Shown: positions 42,365-56,700 of the stretch, piece by piece
Layout: the number at the start of each line of letters is the position of its first letter
Position numbering within the stretch: position 1 is the stretch's first letter
NCBI GenBank assembly: GCA_008638375.1
Contig: CM018050.1
Span: forward strand, 30,781,723 to 30,845,722
Length of the DNA: 64,000 bases
Source: Nyssa sinensis
Lineage: Eukaryota; Streptophyta; Magnoliopsida; Cornales; Nyssaceae
Reading direction: 5' to 3'
Position numbers and translations under genes: made by a program
Notes under the pieces: generated by a model
Database searches by the model: none
The model's input: the letters and a program-made list of their open reading frames with translations, nothing else
Told to the model about the DNA's origin: nothing

Positions 42365-43879
42365 ATAAAGAAACAATTTTTCACATTTTTGTAACGATGA
42401 GAAAAATTATATCGGGGGGACCTCCTTCGTCTCCCCTATTCTCTTCCTCTCCAGCAACCATGAAACAAAAATTGTGAATAGAACAGTAAATTGCCGTAAG
42501 AATGCAAGTACAAGGTTTTAGAACCACTTTGTACACGAATATTAAAGTTTGTATATAGTTAGTCTACACTTATGTTATTCCTTCTACACATTAAGGACTT
42601 CTAAGGCCTTCAATACATACTCACCAATGCAACAAAAATACAAAATTCTTGCATATCACTATAATTGGTGGTCATATAGCCATAATTGGTGGCACTTTGA
42701 ATACAATTGAAATCTTCCGGTGGTTGGTGCCTCACCCACCATCACATCTAGGTAATCTACCATTAGAGACCCCAACAAAATTCTGGAATTGTAAGGAGAT
42801 GTGAATTAATGTCACTTTCTTTGATGCAGTCATTTTTTCTTTTGGTTTAAAAAAAAAAAAAAAACAAGTTATTCTTAGGGTAAGGCTAAAGCAACAGAAT
42901 TGGGTTCTTTAAATCCATTAATTAAAGCAACTTAGTGTTTTTTTTTTTTTTTTTGCCTCAAAATAGTGACATTTTAATGTGATCTCAAAGTAATAAAATT
43001 TTTATCCCCCCACCCCCTCTTCTTCTTTTTTTATTTTTTTTTCTTATTTTTTTTCTCTCACAAGTGGTATTCTAAAATTTTTAAAATAAACTCATAAAGT
43101 GCATTGGTTGAAAGCAAATTTAGTCTCTTTTATTAATATTAAGAGTGACACAAACAGTTAAATTTAACTGTACAGTTTAATTTAATTTTCTTTTTTAGTA
43201 ACAAAAAGCAATTTGATTTAAACTTTTTTTAAAATTAATTATCCACAAATCATATTATATTTTTCAATATTAAAAGAAGTCTAATAACCCCTTTTTTTTG
43301 TATTTAGGAGTAAATTTTCTTTTCTTTTATAAAACAATGAAATTTAAATGTTTTATTAAAATTTAACCATTTTCTTATAATATAATTTCACTAATTTCTT
43401 AGTAATTTTTTAAAAGAAATTCATATACAACATGAATATTGTTTGATAAATCTTAATTTCTAAAATTCAGATATATAATTTTTTTAATTTAAAATAAATT
43501 TATATTTTGTAAGATTTAAATTTTAAAATTTGAGAAAAAAAAAAAGAAACACATGTCAACATTTCCATAAATGCTAGAAAACGAATAAGAGGTCTTCCAT
43601 GTTTATTAAAAAATGGTATTTTTGTCAACAAAGTAATGGGGACTTTTAAAGTTGAAAAGAATGACCTTAGACCTCATTCTAATTAACAACATTAGACCAA
43701 AAAGCCATTTTTTAAATTAATGGACAATAGAAGGGTCTGGACATCAAAATTCCATAGCTTTATAGACTGAGGTTGGCGAAGCAATATAACTGATATAAAA
43801 GGAGACGAGAGGGGATCATATCTCAGAATTCTAGGGATATGTAGAACTAGTTCCTGAAGTAATGGAACTAGGTAGAAAC
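42365..43879. other. Intergenic, AT-rich, no recognisable feature
   Basis: Long A and T runs (42849-42862, 42939-42954) and low complexity. I see no gene or defined repeat. Confidence 0.5.
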
Positions 43880-43882
43880 TAA

Positions 43883-44209
43883 GGCCATGTTTGGTAAGCT
43901 AAAATAAGAATAAGAATGATGTGATATTATTTCATTCCTCTGTTTGTTTAGATTTTTTAGGCTAGAATAGTCATTCCAAAAGAATGGCTATTCCCAAAGA
44001 AGACAAAAGTATTTTAAATATCTAACTTAATATTAACTTCCATTCTAACAATTTGATGGTTCAAACTAAATACAGAAATGTAATTGTAATTTCAATTATT
44101 AGGTATTCAGCCAAATAAAATAATGAAATAATTATTCTCATTCCATTCCTGCTCCATTCTATTCCTATCTTATTCCATTTTATTCCATTTCAACATACCA
44201 AACATGTCC
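43883..44209. mobile_element. Tourist-like (PIF/Harbinger) MITE, intact
   Basis: Terminal inverted repeats GGCCATGTTTGGTA (left) and GGACATGTTTGGTA (right, reverse-read). TAA on both sides (43880-43882 and 44210-44212) is the target duplication. 327 bp, non-coding, with the usual GGAATGG/CCATTCC interior. Confidence 0.85.
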
Positions 44210-44230
44210 TAAGAGAATGAAGTTCCTAAT

Positions 44231-44344
44231 CAGTAGTAGATGTAACACTACCATCACTCCTCTTATAGAAGGGAACACTTGGCTTACCAGTAGTGGGTGT
44301 AACGCTACCATCACTCCTCCTAGAGAAGGCAACACTTGGCTTAC
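44231..44344. repeat. 57-bp tandem duplication
   Basis: Two units, 44231-44287 and 44288-44344, each CAGTAGT...GGCTTAC, with a few differences. They lie about 270-380 bp downstream of the eIF3e stop, perhaps in its 3' UTR. Confidence 0.8.
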
Positions 44345-44611
44345 CTTTGAGAAGCTGGGGAAGGACAAGACAATTTGGGAAAAACCTTCAAATTAGCATA
44401 CATTAATCTCCAAAATTTTAAATAATTCAACAACCGAACTAGACACCTTGAGAATATCAATTACATTTCTGAATTTCTAATTCCTTTATCTGGAAATTCC
44501 GGGAAAACAGTGAAGTCCAATTGATTTTCTCTAACTCAAATCTATAACTTGACCAAAAGCAATTCCAGATACCCCAAAACTGAAGATAAGAGGGGCAATT
44601 TCACCAATAAC

Positions 44612-44711
44612 TTATCGTGCAGCCTGTCCCTGTGCGTGTTCTAGAAGCTGACTGACTAGTTTGTAAGTACGCCCCGATAGTGCCTTGGTGTGATCAATAA
44701 GCTGCTCATAC
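44612..44711 (-). CDS. TIF3E1: eIF3e exon 8 and stop
   Basis: Acceptor TCACAG|GTATG. Residues 405-437: [32 protein letters not shown], then TAA at 44614-44612. Confidence 0.96.
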
Positions 44712-47700
44712 CTGTGAGAAATAATAATTATAATCAATTAATTAAAAATAAAAAAGAAGATATAGAAGATTAAAGGAAAAGAAGACTGGAAAGAATGGTG
44801 GGTAATATTTTGCATCTAAACCAGTAGCCTGGACTTACACGTTGGGATGGTTAGGTTCCATGACAACAGTTCCTGTCTCAGAATCGATCTTAGCATCGAG
44901 CTTTGAGGTTCGGATGAGATTCACAATCCATCTCTCAGCCTCCTCATAATTCAAATTTAGTTTCTCAGCAAGCACTCTGCCAAAACAGCAAACAACTTAA
45001 AATAATAGGTCATCATGAATTAAAGTGGCTACATTTAGAACTACAGCAAAGTAGATTTCAGAAATGATTGCAGAAAACATTAATAAAACATTGTTCGCAA
45101 GAAATCGATCATTTCATTTTTCAAAACAAAAAAGGCTTCACTTCGAGAAACAAAGAAAACTAAAAATGGCACATAAAAAGATGTTTTGGAGGTTCTTTCC
45201 AAAAACCGCCCCTCTAGAAACATTCCCTTGTTAAAAAAATCACAATTAAATTTTGCAAATGTTCCAAGTTTTCAAATCTTTTGGGACGTTCAGAACAAGT
45301 TTTTCAAGATGAAAACAGACATTATACTTATTTTGTGAGAAGACAGTTCAACTATGTTTTCAAAAAACATTAGGTAAGCCAACTATAGAAGTTTCAATCG
45401 TTCTATTTACCATGAAATATTCCTGTATACTATTTCCAATTCTTAATAAGTTAATTTACAGAATTCATGAAGAATAGAATTAAGGAAGAAACTAAAGTTT
45501 CAAAGCAGACGTAACATGATGCAGAGTGAGTTTGGAGTATAATTCACCTCCCCTCCTGTCAGAAATAAATAAATAAGTGCAAGGAATTCAATAAATGATG
45601 CCAAAGAAAGCAGATATGTACCCCATGTCAATGCGCTGATGTATTCGGCAGTAGGTCTCAAAGATAAAAAGGCGGGCATTTTCAAGAAACTCCTCCCTCA
45701 ATGGCACAGTTGAAAAGTTGCCTTCCTCGATCCGTTTGCCCAGAAATGGGTCATTCAATATTACCTACATTATGGTATCCGAGTTCAACAAGCAGAATAC
45801 ACATTTAAGAAAAGCAACTACATAGTTAAGATGAACAAAAGGAAAGTCACACAAAACTGCGATTAAAACTATGAGGTAGAAATTGCACGTCAATATAAAT
45901 GTTAAAAGACACCAGATACCCTATAATAGACCAGAACCATCCTACTGCAAATTAATAAGAACTCTTCTATATTTATGAACTATTCTAAGGAACAAAGGGC
46001 AGTATCAATTTTTTTTCCCCAAGCTCTTTAATAAGAGCAGGTTTCCCATTTATCGAAAGCAGAGGTGGTTCAAATAACTGGCCTCATAATATCCACCAAG
46101 TATAATAAAACTAGGTTCCCCATTTATCGAAAGCAGAGGTCGTTCAAATGCTCGTTGTACAAATCAACGTTCTTAAAACCAGACTGGACCAGCTGGTCAA
46201 ACTGGAAACTGGTCTAAGAAATGGTCTAGTTTTAACTGTTAAACCTGAAGTTTCAACAAACGTCTGTTTTTTGCAAAATCCACTTGAACCGTCCATTCAA
46301 CCAGAAAACCGGTCACAGTTCAGTAGAACTGGACAGTTCAAATGACCTATATATAAGAGGGGAAAATGAAATTAGGGCAAAGCAGGCCCCTTCGCAGCAA
46401 CTGTAAGCCTCTTTAGTCTAATTGATTCAAGACACACACACACTCTCTCTCTCTCTCTCTCTCTCTCATTCTTGGGTTATTTCTCCTCCCGCCGTCGAGA
46501 AATCACCAATGGCTTAAACTCAAACAATGGGTGTTTGAAATTGGGGTGCTCACACAGTGTTGTTGAAATCTTATACTATCATTTATTTTTACCCATCATT
46601 CCCCATCAAAGAATAAGTTGTAACCGTTATTAGAGAAAGGGATAGAATAATATTTGAAGGGGAGTGACTTTATTGGATATGCAGGAAAAGATTGTGAAGG
46701 GTATGAGATGGTACATGGGGGTTACGATTTTGGAGATAGGAATGATATGGGGAGGTAATACTAGAATTCGCAGTAACATATAATTTTATGAAAACAAATA
46801 CATATTTTAAAAGGAGAGAGAAATATTTATTAATCTTAAAAGTGAATCAAATAAAAGTTAAATACTTTTTCCTAACTAGAATAATAAATCGACTATTATG
46901 CAAAGATTGTAAAATTATTCCTAGAGAAAGGCTGACCTCACAACATAGGTTAATGATTTCAAACATAGATATTAAAAGGCATATACAAAAGACAATAGAG
47001 ATTACAAAAACCAAGAATTAGATGGATGGAATTTAAAAGAAGAGAAAGTAGAGTTATTTAAAGTAAAATGATAAAAGAAATACCATGAAACCTAGAAGAT
47101 GGAACTAATGTAATGTGAAATGCGATGACTGCATATATTTTTAAAAAATAGCAAAAGAGGTTCTTAGGGAATCAAAAAGAATAGGACCACCATGCAAGAA
47201 AACTTGGTTGTGGATTGAGGAAGTCCAAAAAATAGTAAAAGTGAAACAAGAGTGTTTTAAAACTTGACAAAAAAATTAGAACTAGACATAAAAAATGCAA
47301 GAGTAAAGAAAACTGTAAGAGATGCTAAAGATAGGGCATATATATACAAACTTTTCAAGTTAAGGAATAGGAAAATCAAACATTTTAATCACATTAAGTG
47401 CATAAAAGTTGAAGATTTAAAAATTTTTATGAATGATGATGAAATTAAAGACAGACGGAAGAGTTATTATGAGAAGTTATTGAATGAAAATCATATAGAA
47501 AACTAAAGAACTGAGAACTCTAGGAGTAATAGAGAGAATATATATTTTCTTAGAATTAGAGTATCCAAGATATTTTAAAAAAAAAAAAAAGGCGCATTGA
47601 GAAAGATGAAAATAGGTAGAACTTTAGGACCAAATGGTATTCCTATTAGTGTTTCGGGGAGAGAGGCATGTTTTAGATAACAAATTTATTTAATAAGATC

Positions 47701-50700
47701 ATGATAATTATAAAAATGCCTAATGAGTGGTGAGAAAAGTATTTTAATACCTATATATAAAAATAAATGGGATATCCAAAATTATACAAATTGTCATGGT
47801 ATTAAATTAATGAGTTAAACTATGAAACTTTGGGAGAGGGAGAGAGATCGAATATCAATTAAGACTTGAGACAACCATATCGGAGAATCAATTTGGGTCT
47901 ATGCCAGAGAAGTCAACAATGGAAATTATTTGCTTATTAAGAAGATCTATGGAAAGATATAGAAAAAAGAAAATAGATCTTCATATGGCATTTATTGATT
48001 TGGAGAAAACCTGTGTCGTGCTAAGGTCCCTCGAGATCTAACATTGGTGGGCTTTAAAAAAGAAAGAAGTTACAAAATGATATGTTTGATGAAACTGTAA
48101 CTAAGGTAATGATAATTGTTGGAAATATATGTGAATTTCTTATCACAGTAGGCTTATATCAATGGTCAGCATTAAGTCCTTTTTTTGCTTTATTAATGGA
48201 TCAACTGACTAAGCATTTACAAGATAAAGTTCTATGGTGCATGCCTTTTAATAATGATAATGTTGTAATTGATAAAACAAAAAGAGGGATAAATGTTAAA
48301 TTAGAAGTTTGGAGAGAGATTTTAGAATCAAAAGGGTTCGAGATAAAGTGGACGAATGTGACTATAGTCAAACTAGAAATACAAACAAGAATGTAGAGAA
48401 GATTGAAAATCAAGAGTCAATAAAGTGAACATTTTTGTTATCTAGGTTCACTAATCCATCAAGAGAGAGAAATTGGAAATGATGTTATTCATAGAATTAA
48501 AGCAGCATGGATTAAGTGCAGAAGTGGGTCTAGTGTATTATGTGATCAACGTATACCTTTAAAATTGAAAGGTAAATTATACATAACAGCTATTAGACTA
48601 ACGATGTTATATGGAACACAATGTTAAGACAATTAAGAAACAGTATATCAATAAAATGAGTTTAGCTAAAATGAGAATTTTGAGATTGATGTGCGGTAAG
48701 ACAAAAAAAAAAAGATAAAATAAAAAATGAACACATTCGTCAAATGATAGGAATAGCACCTATAAGAGATAAAATGATAAGAAAAAAAATACATTAAAGT
48801 GGTATAACCATGTACAACAAATACGAACTAATGCACAAGGAAGAGTGACATTGTTCATATCAAGATCGTGATAGGGGGGGCAAGGGCAACCAAAATCAAC
48901 TTTAGTAGAGATAGTAAAAAAGAGATGATAATTTGTGGTCTGACTGCAGGAATAATCCTAAATGTAGTGTAATGATGAGACCGGATTAATGTAACCAATC
49001 CTAAATGGTTGGATAAAGACTTTGTTGAGTTAAGTTTAGTTGTTTCTGTGGCTGCTCTAGGATGGTTTGAAGTGAATTTATAAATTTCTTTTAACATTCA
49101 AATCCAAATTTCATCCAGTTTACCCATATTATCTATTCAATGATTGAAAAAGATATTTATTGTGAAGAGGCTTGAAAGGGCAACTTGAAATATTGAATAG
49201 CTGAAGTGCCAAAACGAAATCTGAAAGACTGTTATAGTAAGGGAAAAGGGTGTGCAGAATTCAAGGCTGGCCAATAGGCTTTGAATTGAGAAAAAGGGCA
49301 CAAGCCACATTGCACCATGGAGAAATACAGAATATGCCTTAGAAATACTATCATTTGCATGTATATTTGAAACATTATTTTAAAATAATTGTAAGAATGT
49401 GTGGAAATTTTTTTGAATTTTCTGTGATTTTTTCACTTTTTTGTTAATTTAATTTATAATTATTATTTATTAACACATTTATTACATAATTATGATATCA
49501 CAGTGTGACCCAGTCATTTTTCTTGTTCATTGAATGGTCTGATTTTAAAAACAATGGTACAAATAAAAATCCCCTTTGTCACATGATTTTTTCTAAACAG
49601 GCTACGAGAATTTCTAGTAATATTATTCTCTTTCTATTTCTTAATTGAAGAAATAATTGGAAAATAAAACAGCAAGTACAAAAAGAAGGGACCTCCACTC
49701 AATAACATGTTGCCACCAAAAGCAGAGCAGAACCCGTCCATTATTTCACATGTGACTATAGGTCAAACCAATACTGAGCAGCTTGATCGAACTAAGCCTC
49801 TCCAATTTCAGAATCTCCCTGACAAATGGAATGTTCTCCCAGACGGAATAGGCAAATGAATTCCTTCCCTTGGAACCGTACTTTAAGAGTTTCTCGGCAA
49901 TAAGATATGAAAAATATGTATGTTTCATATTTTTAGGATCAAAAAAAAGGATTTGCAAATAAAAGTGTCAATGCAACAAATAATCCATAAATTGTTAGAG
50001 CTTCCATACACCAAACTCGAGAAAAATGAAATAAATAAAAAGGAAGAACAAGAAATGTCTAGATTTGTCAAAGATTTATGTTTTCAGCATAGAACAAATG
50101 AAAAGGTAATGCACCACCCAAAGTATGATTTTAATCGACCAACAAGGCCAACTTCACAATAGCAAAATTGCCCAAAAAATGTTTTTCAGAAAGAAATCAA
50201 GATTTTCTCGTTAATAACTAAAGGGAAAGAAAAAGAATTTTCTGGCTACGGGAGATAGAATCGTGTGGTGTGGAGTTCAGAGACTAGTTTTGGGGTTCCA
50301 AAGAGGGTATGTATTCACTAACCAAAAAATTCTTAATGCATCGTAAGTAATGTCTCAACCAAGAACTTCTTTGATGGGAGCAGTATCAGATATACAACCA
50401 ATCTAACTATTTCCAACAAAAGTATAAATAACATTTAAACAAATTTAATCACGATAAGCAAGAGGTGCGAGTCAAATCGAGCACTGAGCCATTCCAGGCT
50501 CAGCCACTTAATCCTAGATTGCAAGTGACCATCCCAACCAGGCTGACGCTGAAAGAAGGTACCAACTACCGACACGGGAGAAAGAGAGCAATGACCCAAG
50601 AATGCAAAGGTATACAAGGAAACATAATTAAGAGTATCTAAGACAGAATACAAACAAGCGTGCCACAGCTGAGGAGCATAAAACAAGGAAACATAAAAGA

Positions 50701-53700
50701 GAATATTTAACACCGGGTTTTACCAAATAAATAATAGTAACAAAACCACTTTGAGGTATAGGGGGCTTACTTCTTCACACTCTCTCATCTTTTTCTGAGC
50801 CCCATCGAAGTCATAATTGACATACACACAAGCCAAAAACTCTGTGATGGGGTCTTCATAAGAGTACTGCTCTTGCTGAATAACCTTAATAAAATCTTTG
50901 AATTGAGGTCTTCTCCTTTTGTTGACAATAAATGCAGTTGTCAGGTAACGTAAAAGATGGGGGGCATTTGTTTGAATGGCATTCAGATACCTGAAAGAAA
51001 GTAATTTTTTATCTTATTAAACGCAGCAACACATCAGCCGAAGATGATAAAAATTCAACAAACATATTTTAGTACAATACAACAGAAAGGCTAACGACAT
51101 GAAGAAGAATCCATGGCATCTGACTAGGCCAAAAAGTGAGTTTTCATGCAGTGCAAATGGACATGTAGCATAACTGGTCCTGCAGTACCCACATCAGCCA
51201 TAACAAAATGGGTCATTCACCCTTTTTGTGGGGGTGGGGGGGAAGTGGGGATCATTGGACCCCTGATTCCAAATTTTATCGATACCCTTTCAAACAAAGT
51301 ATTGTATTGTTCCAAAGAACATATTACATCATGTAATGCACACCGGAAAGTAAGGAGCTTATAAACATCTGACAGAAGGATAATCCTGTCATGTGCAGCA
51401 AAAATGTGGGTCTCAAAGAAATCTAAATACTCAATTATGTATTTTCTTGAAAATAAGTTCCACTTAAAAATAGTTCCAGATGTAACAAGTATATTCCTTA
51501 AACAACAGAACCACAGTTAATACATTACTTCCAAAAAAACACCCAAAAAAACACAAAAAAAAAAAACAAAAATAAGAACAAAAGTTAAGTAAACACGAAG
51601 AAAAAGAAAGAAGTGAGAGTGAAAGAAACAACCATGTAGTGAAGCTAAAACAAAAAAGAAAATTATATGAAACTGTAACATTATGTCAGTCATGTCCTAG
51701 GAAAAATTAAATTGGCAGAATATTGTTGAATTGAGTCCAAAATAATAACAAAATCAAATTGAAACAATGGATTGAAGAATTACCACAATTCATTGGAATT
51801 TTTATTTATAATGGCTTGGATTCGTTGGAATTTTTCCGGTGTCTATATGTGTGAGTATGAATATTATTTCAAATATAATCAAAAAGCATATCAAGTTCCA
51901 AATAAACATATTTTGTTCCAACAAAACGACCCCGAACTACTCCTGACATACCACATTCTATAACAAGTGACAATCTGTGCTCCTGTTCCACGTACCATAA
52001 CAATCCATGTTCCAAGTAACATTGGCACGACCACAATTTATGTGGTAAGATGAATAATAAATTACAGTAGACAAGATAATTTGGAGCAGCAGAAACATAG
52101 ATTATAGATCAATTCCTACTGATATCTGTTCTTTAAAAATAAAATAAATTATGACTCAAAAATAAAATATGCTAACCTGCAAAACACACAGGGTATATTG
52201 AAACACATTTATTTACTTATTTGATAAGTAAAGTATCATATTGATACACAATTATTTTACCAAAACTTTTTTTTTGTTTTTCTGGTTAAAATCATAGCTC
52301 ATTTACAGAATTCAAACTCATTATCAATTTGTTCAAGGTTTGATCTGAGAGAAAATACAAGAAGCCAACAATACCCCCGCCCCTTATTTTTCTTCTTTGC
52401 CCGAGGGCTCGTGAACCCTGGATTTGACAATGATGTCTTTCTTTTCTCTCTTTTTTTCCCCAGGTAAGTGTTCATATCATTTCTTTTTCTTCTTTTTTTT
52501 CATAACTATGACAATTAACTGCAATATAGAAGGCCACATGACCCACAACAGAGTGCAAACAAAGTCTACAGCTGAAAGCCCTTAGCCAAAAAGAGGAGTT
52601 ACCAAGACAGGTCCTAGAAAGTAGAAACTAACAGAAGAGATCACTGAGAATTTAATAACCTCAGACGCTTGCAAAAAAGTTTAAAGACAGCACCTGTTTG
52701 ACCATAATAAGAGAAAACCCTAATCTTTCGAAGTTGTCATAGTTCTCTTTCAAAAAGGATAGAAGAACCTCTCCCCAAAAAAATCTATTTGAAAAACTGT
52801 TCAAAAGCTGCCCCCCCAAGATCATGAGAATCTCCAGGCATCATATATAATCAAAAACGCCCATTTACTACTGCTCAAATTATTAATTTAGCAATTTACT
52901 CCATATTTCTGACCAGGCCAGAAAAGCCGGAGGCAACCTCAATGTTGCATAAAAAACCACCCAAACGGCTTTAAAATGAAGGTGTACAGCCCTAACCACC
53001 AAAAACTTAAAAAATAGTTCTGATCCAAAAATTAACTTTTTGACACATCCAAGTCAAAATAATGCCACCTCTCTCATGCTTTAAGCCAGATCTCTCATAC
53101 TTCCACCAGGTGAAGCCTCTTGCAGTCCTAGTCCAAGTAGAAATAAGAAACTGTACTGATGCAACCTAAAAGTCAAATACTAGCATGTATGATTGATCCC
53201 TAGAAAATTCCTCCTCTTCATTGTATTTTCAATTTTCAGCAATAAGTTGTTCTAATCACTACAGGTCCTATTTTCTTTAGCTTTTCATCCAAAAAACCTA
53301 GTTCCAAAACCCTAACCCTTATTTTCCCTTCTTCCTTTAGTCCTTTAACATCCACTATCCAAAAAATCATTACTGTCCAAAACTTCTTCAAATATCAGTT
53401 ATTTGAAATTTCGGTAAGCTATCACCTTTAAATCCAAGCCTATTCAAAACTTTACCTTCTAAAAAGCCTACAACCTACCCTTATTTTCTTTTATATAAAG
53501 CCTACGACATTTCTCCGTTCTTTTGGACAATGAGCCAACAAATTTTCCACAAACTTAGCCACTATCATCTAATCACGTGGAACCTTATATCAATATCTTT
53601 AATGCCTTTCCTTCCCCCCTTCATTTAATGAAATTGGCTGCCCAAGCTGTGTCACCAAAAAAATGTATCACATGTCTGCGATAAGATTGCGAAGTAAAAA

Positions 53701-56700
53701 ATCCCCACACCACACAACATCCCAAAACAAAAACTTTCAGTCATCCCACACCACAAAAGTCAACACTTTCAAAAATTCACAAAGGGCCCGCATAAAGAGC
53801 AAAAGACAGACCGCAGACCTTAAGGCATACTCATGAACAGAGACAAGGAGGATCAGAAGGCACACCTTAGGCATTACATCAACTTACAAGGCAGACCCCT
53901 GTTTCATTTTTTAAAGCCTTAGGCACTTTGAGAGTGCCTTTCCCATAGGGAAGTCCCAAAAAAGTGTTACGCCTTGTTTACATTAGCAGCCATACAGAAT
54001 CAATGCCCTACAACTTCCCAGAGCTCCAAGAAAAAAGTGAAAGGCACTTCAAAATCAGAAGGAAAAACAAATGCCTGTAGATCCAACTGAACCACAAAAG
54101 CCATTCCATAGAATTTCTAGAAATCTCACACTGCAGAGAGTGAATTAAAATGAAAGGAATGCCAAACAAGTAGATCTGCTCATTCAGAAATAAACTAGCT
54201 TACACTAAGAAGTCCTGTCCTCATGGTAGATTGTTCTGTTTCATAGAAAAGTAAACCAGATAAAAATAAACAATGAATCTTATGCTACACATTAAAAGCT
54301 TGCACTACCAACCCTAGTTTCCCCCAAGGTTTTTAAAATTGGGATCCTACAATAGATCAATGGAAGGGTCCTCAGGATTGGATCGTAGGATCGGATCGAG
54401 AATTGTAAGATTCTACAAAATGAGAAAACTAATACAAATTAATATTTTTCAATATTAAGAATCCTTAAAAATAGATAATAAATAAGTTTAACATACAAAA
54501 AAAATATAAAAAAAAATTATAATAAACATTTAGAGTACAAAAGCTTCTTCTAATCCTAATATTTTTGTAATAAATTAGTATAACAAATGTTTCATTTATA
54601 TAAAATTTAACTAAAATAGCACATTAAAATATTAGATTTAGATTAGAAAAAAAGTTTTTATTTTAAAATTGTTGGTTTACTCGGCCATGAATGGCTTTAT
54701 AACAAAGTCTATGATAGAGGAAAAGCTCTAGGATCTATATAGTATGAGAGATCAATTGGTTCAAAACAAGTTTATTGAGTTTTTGTGTCTATATGTAAGA
54801 GGGGGAGGGAGAGAAGCTAATTAGCATAAAGTACTTTTTTAAAATGGCAATATCAGACCATACTAGTCATACTAAATAGTTAATGACTTAAATTAACTAG
54901 TAAAACACGTGACTAGTTTGAAGCAAATTAAAAGAGTTATTCAAGAAGTTAAAATGTGAGCAAGTTTCAACATAATTGTCTAACTTAGGATATATAAGTA
55001 AATCTTGATATTTGTTTTATAATATTATTATGGTCTCGGGTTGTAACTTATTAAAGACACATGCAAAAATAACATTACAGGGCTATATTGTAGAATCGTT
55101 AAAATCAGTAGAATCGGGAGTCAACTCGAGATCCTAGTGATTTTATAGAGATTTCACAAGATCCTAACCTTCAGGGATTTTTTATGTGATCCGGACCGAT
55201 TTTGTATTTTTGGATCGTAAAATCGTAGGATTGTAAGATCCGGATCGGAATTTTAACAACTATGGTTTCCCCTACCAGATAACCAGCAAACACAAATGGA
55301 TGTCAAACGATTGGAGTGGCAAATCAAGAAAAAGTACATATACCATTCCAGTTTGATATAGAATATACCCGAAATGAGAGATAAAAGCTGGTAGAACAGA
55401 CACTTGGAGAAATGTTTTTGACAATAATTTAAGTAACAGATATTCGCGAAAAAAAAAATAAGTAAATGAAAACGATGATGTATAGATATAGACAACATAC
55501 TTGTCCTGATTAAATAGATCAATGATTTGTGTTCTGCCATTATCATGGTTAAAAAAGATGAAGAGACTCCAGTGCATCAGCCATATTCTACTTTGCACTT
55601 GATTCAAAGGTGATGCAAAACTCTGCAACTGCAAATCACCATTAGAAAGCATTTCCTAGAAGGAACATAACTACAAGTGCGAGTTAATATAGACACGGAT
55701 GTATCACAGAAACCTTTGAGTCAATAATTTCTTTCAACCGGTTAAGTTCTTCAAGAGCAATATCCCAGTTTTGCATCAGTATCTCAGCTGCTAGCTTTCC
55801 CCATAATGCACTCAAACTCCTTTCGCTGTTTGTGCACAAGGCCCTGTACTGATACAGATAATCAGCAGCACCAGAGTAGTTTCCACATTCAAACTGGAAT
55901 TTTGCATACTGATATAATGCCTCTATCTGATCTGGACCAATCTGATCAGAAGGTTACATTTGGTAAGCTTAAAATATACGAAGAGCCTTAATATGCAACA
56001 GTAACAACATAAATGATGATGACGAAAGAAAGAAATAGCTAAAATAATCATTAAATCTTCAAGGTTCTTTTGCCAACAAAAATATGTAGTAAATGATTAT
56101 TACTTTTTTCAGCATTCTCATAAAAGAATTGCCCATTGAAAAGGATTGAAGTTCAACAAAGTTGTATTTACCCTCAAAATAAAACTAACATTATTAATAT
56201 GCTCATAAAGATTCTTCCCAACCACACATGTTCTCTATAATTTATTCCATGCAACTGACATTATAAATATACTTTTAAAACATGTTCTGTAAAAATTCAT
56301 CAATTCAAATGAACCTTTTTCTTATTATTTAATTCAAATAACCCCATTTCATTATTAATTCAAATGACCCATTTTTTATTACTAATCCAAGTGACCCATT
56401 TTTTATTATTAACCCAAATGACCCTTTTTCGTTTTCTTTCCTTTATTGACCTAAAGATTCTGAAGCTCAATCAACTGCATACAAATTGTCTATAGCATAA
56501 TGTGAATAATATAACAATGTGATGACAAGGGATATCAGTGCAACTCAGAGCCAGAGTACTGGCTGTACAAAGAGTTGAGATTGACTAATTTTTGTACTTA
56601 AAAAACAAAATCTACAAGATTCCCCATACTCAAACTGGAAGACCAAAAAACAAAAGGAAAAAGAATGAGGATTTTAATTAATATGTAGATGTAGAAAAAC

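Larger units (their letters stand above)
46165..49556. mobile_element. hAT-like non-autonomous element (family C), split by an RTE LINE
   Basis: The left end CAACGTTCTTAAAACCAGAC and the reverse-read right end CATTGTTTTTAAAATCAGAC are inverted repeats. GTACAAAT flanks both (46157-46164 and 49557-49564), a perfect 8-bp target duplication. The left arm has repeated ACTGGTCTA/ACCGGTCAC text. The RTE LINE sits between the arms. Lies in eIF3e intron 5. Confidence 0.8.

Noticed and set aside
49746..49958. 70-codon minus-strand open frame in eIF3e intron 5 as a captured gene or extra exon
   Set aside because: The text looks protein-like, but I cannot name a family, the eIF3e phase is complete without it, and it could be chance.
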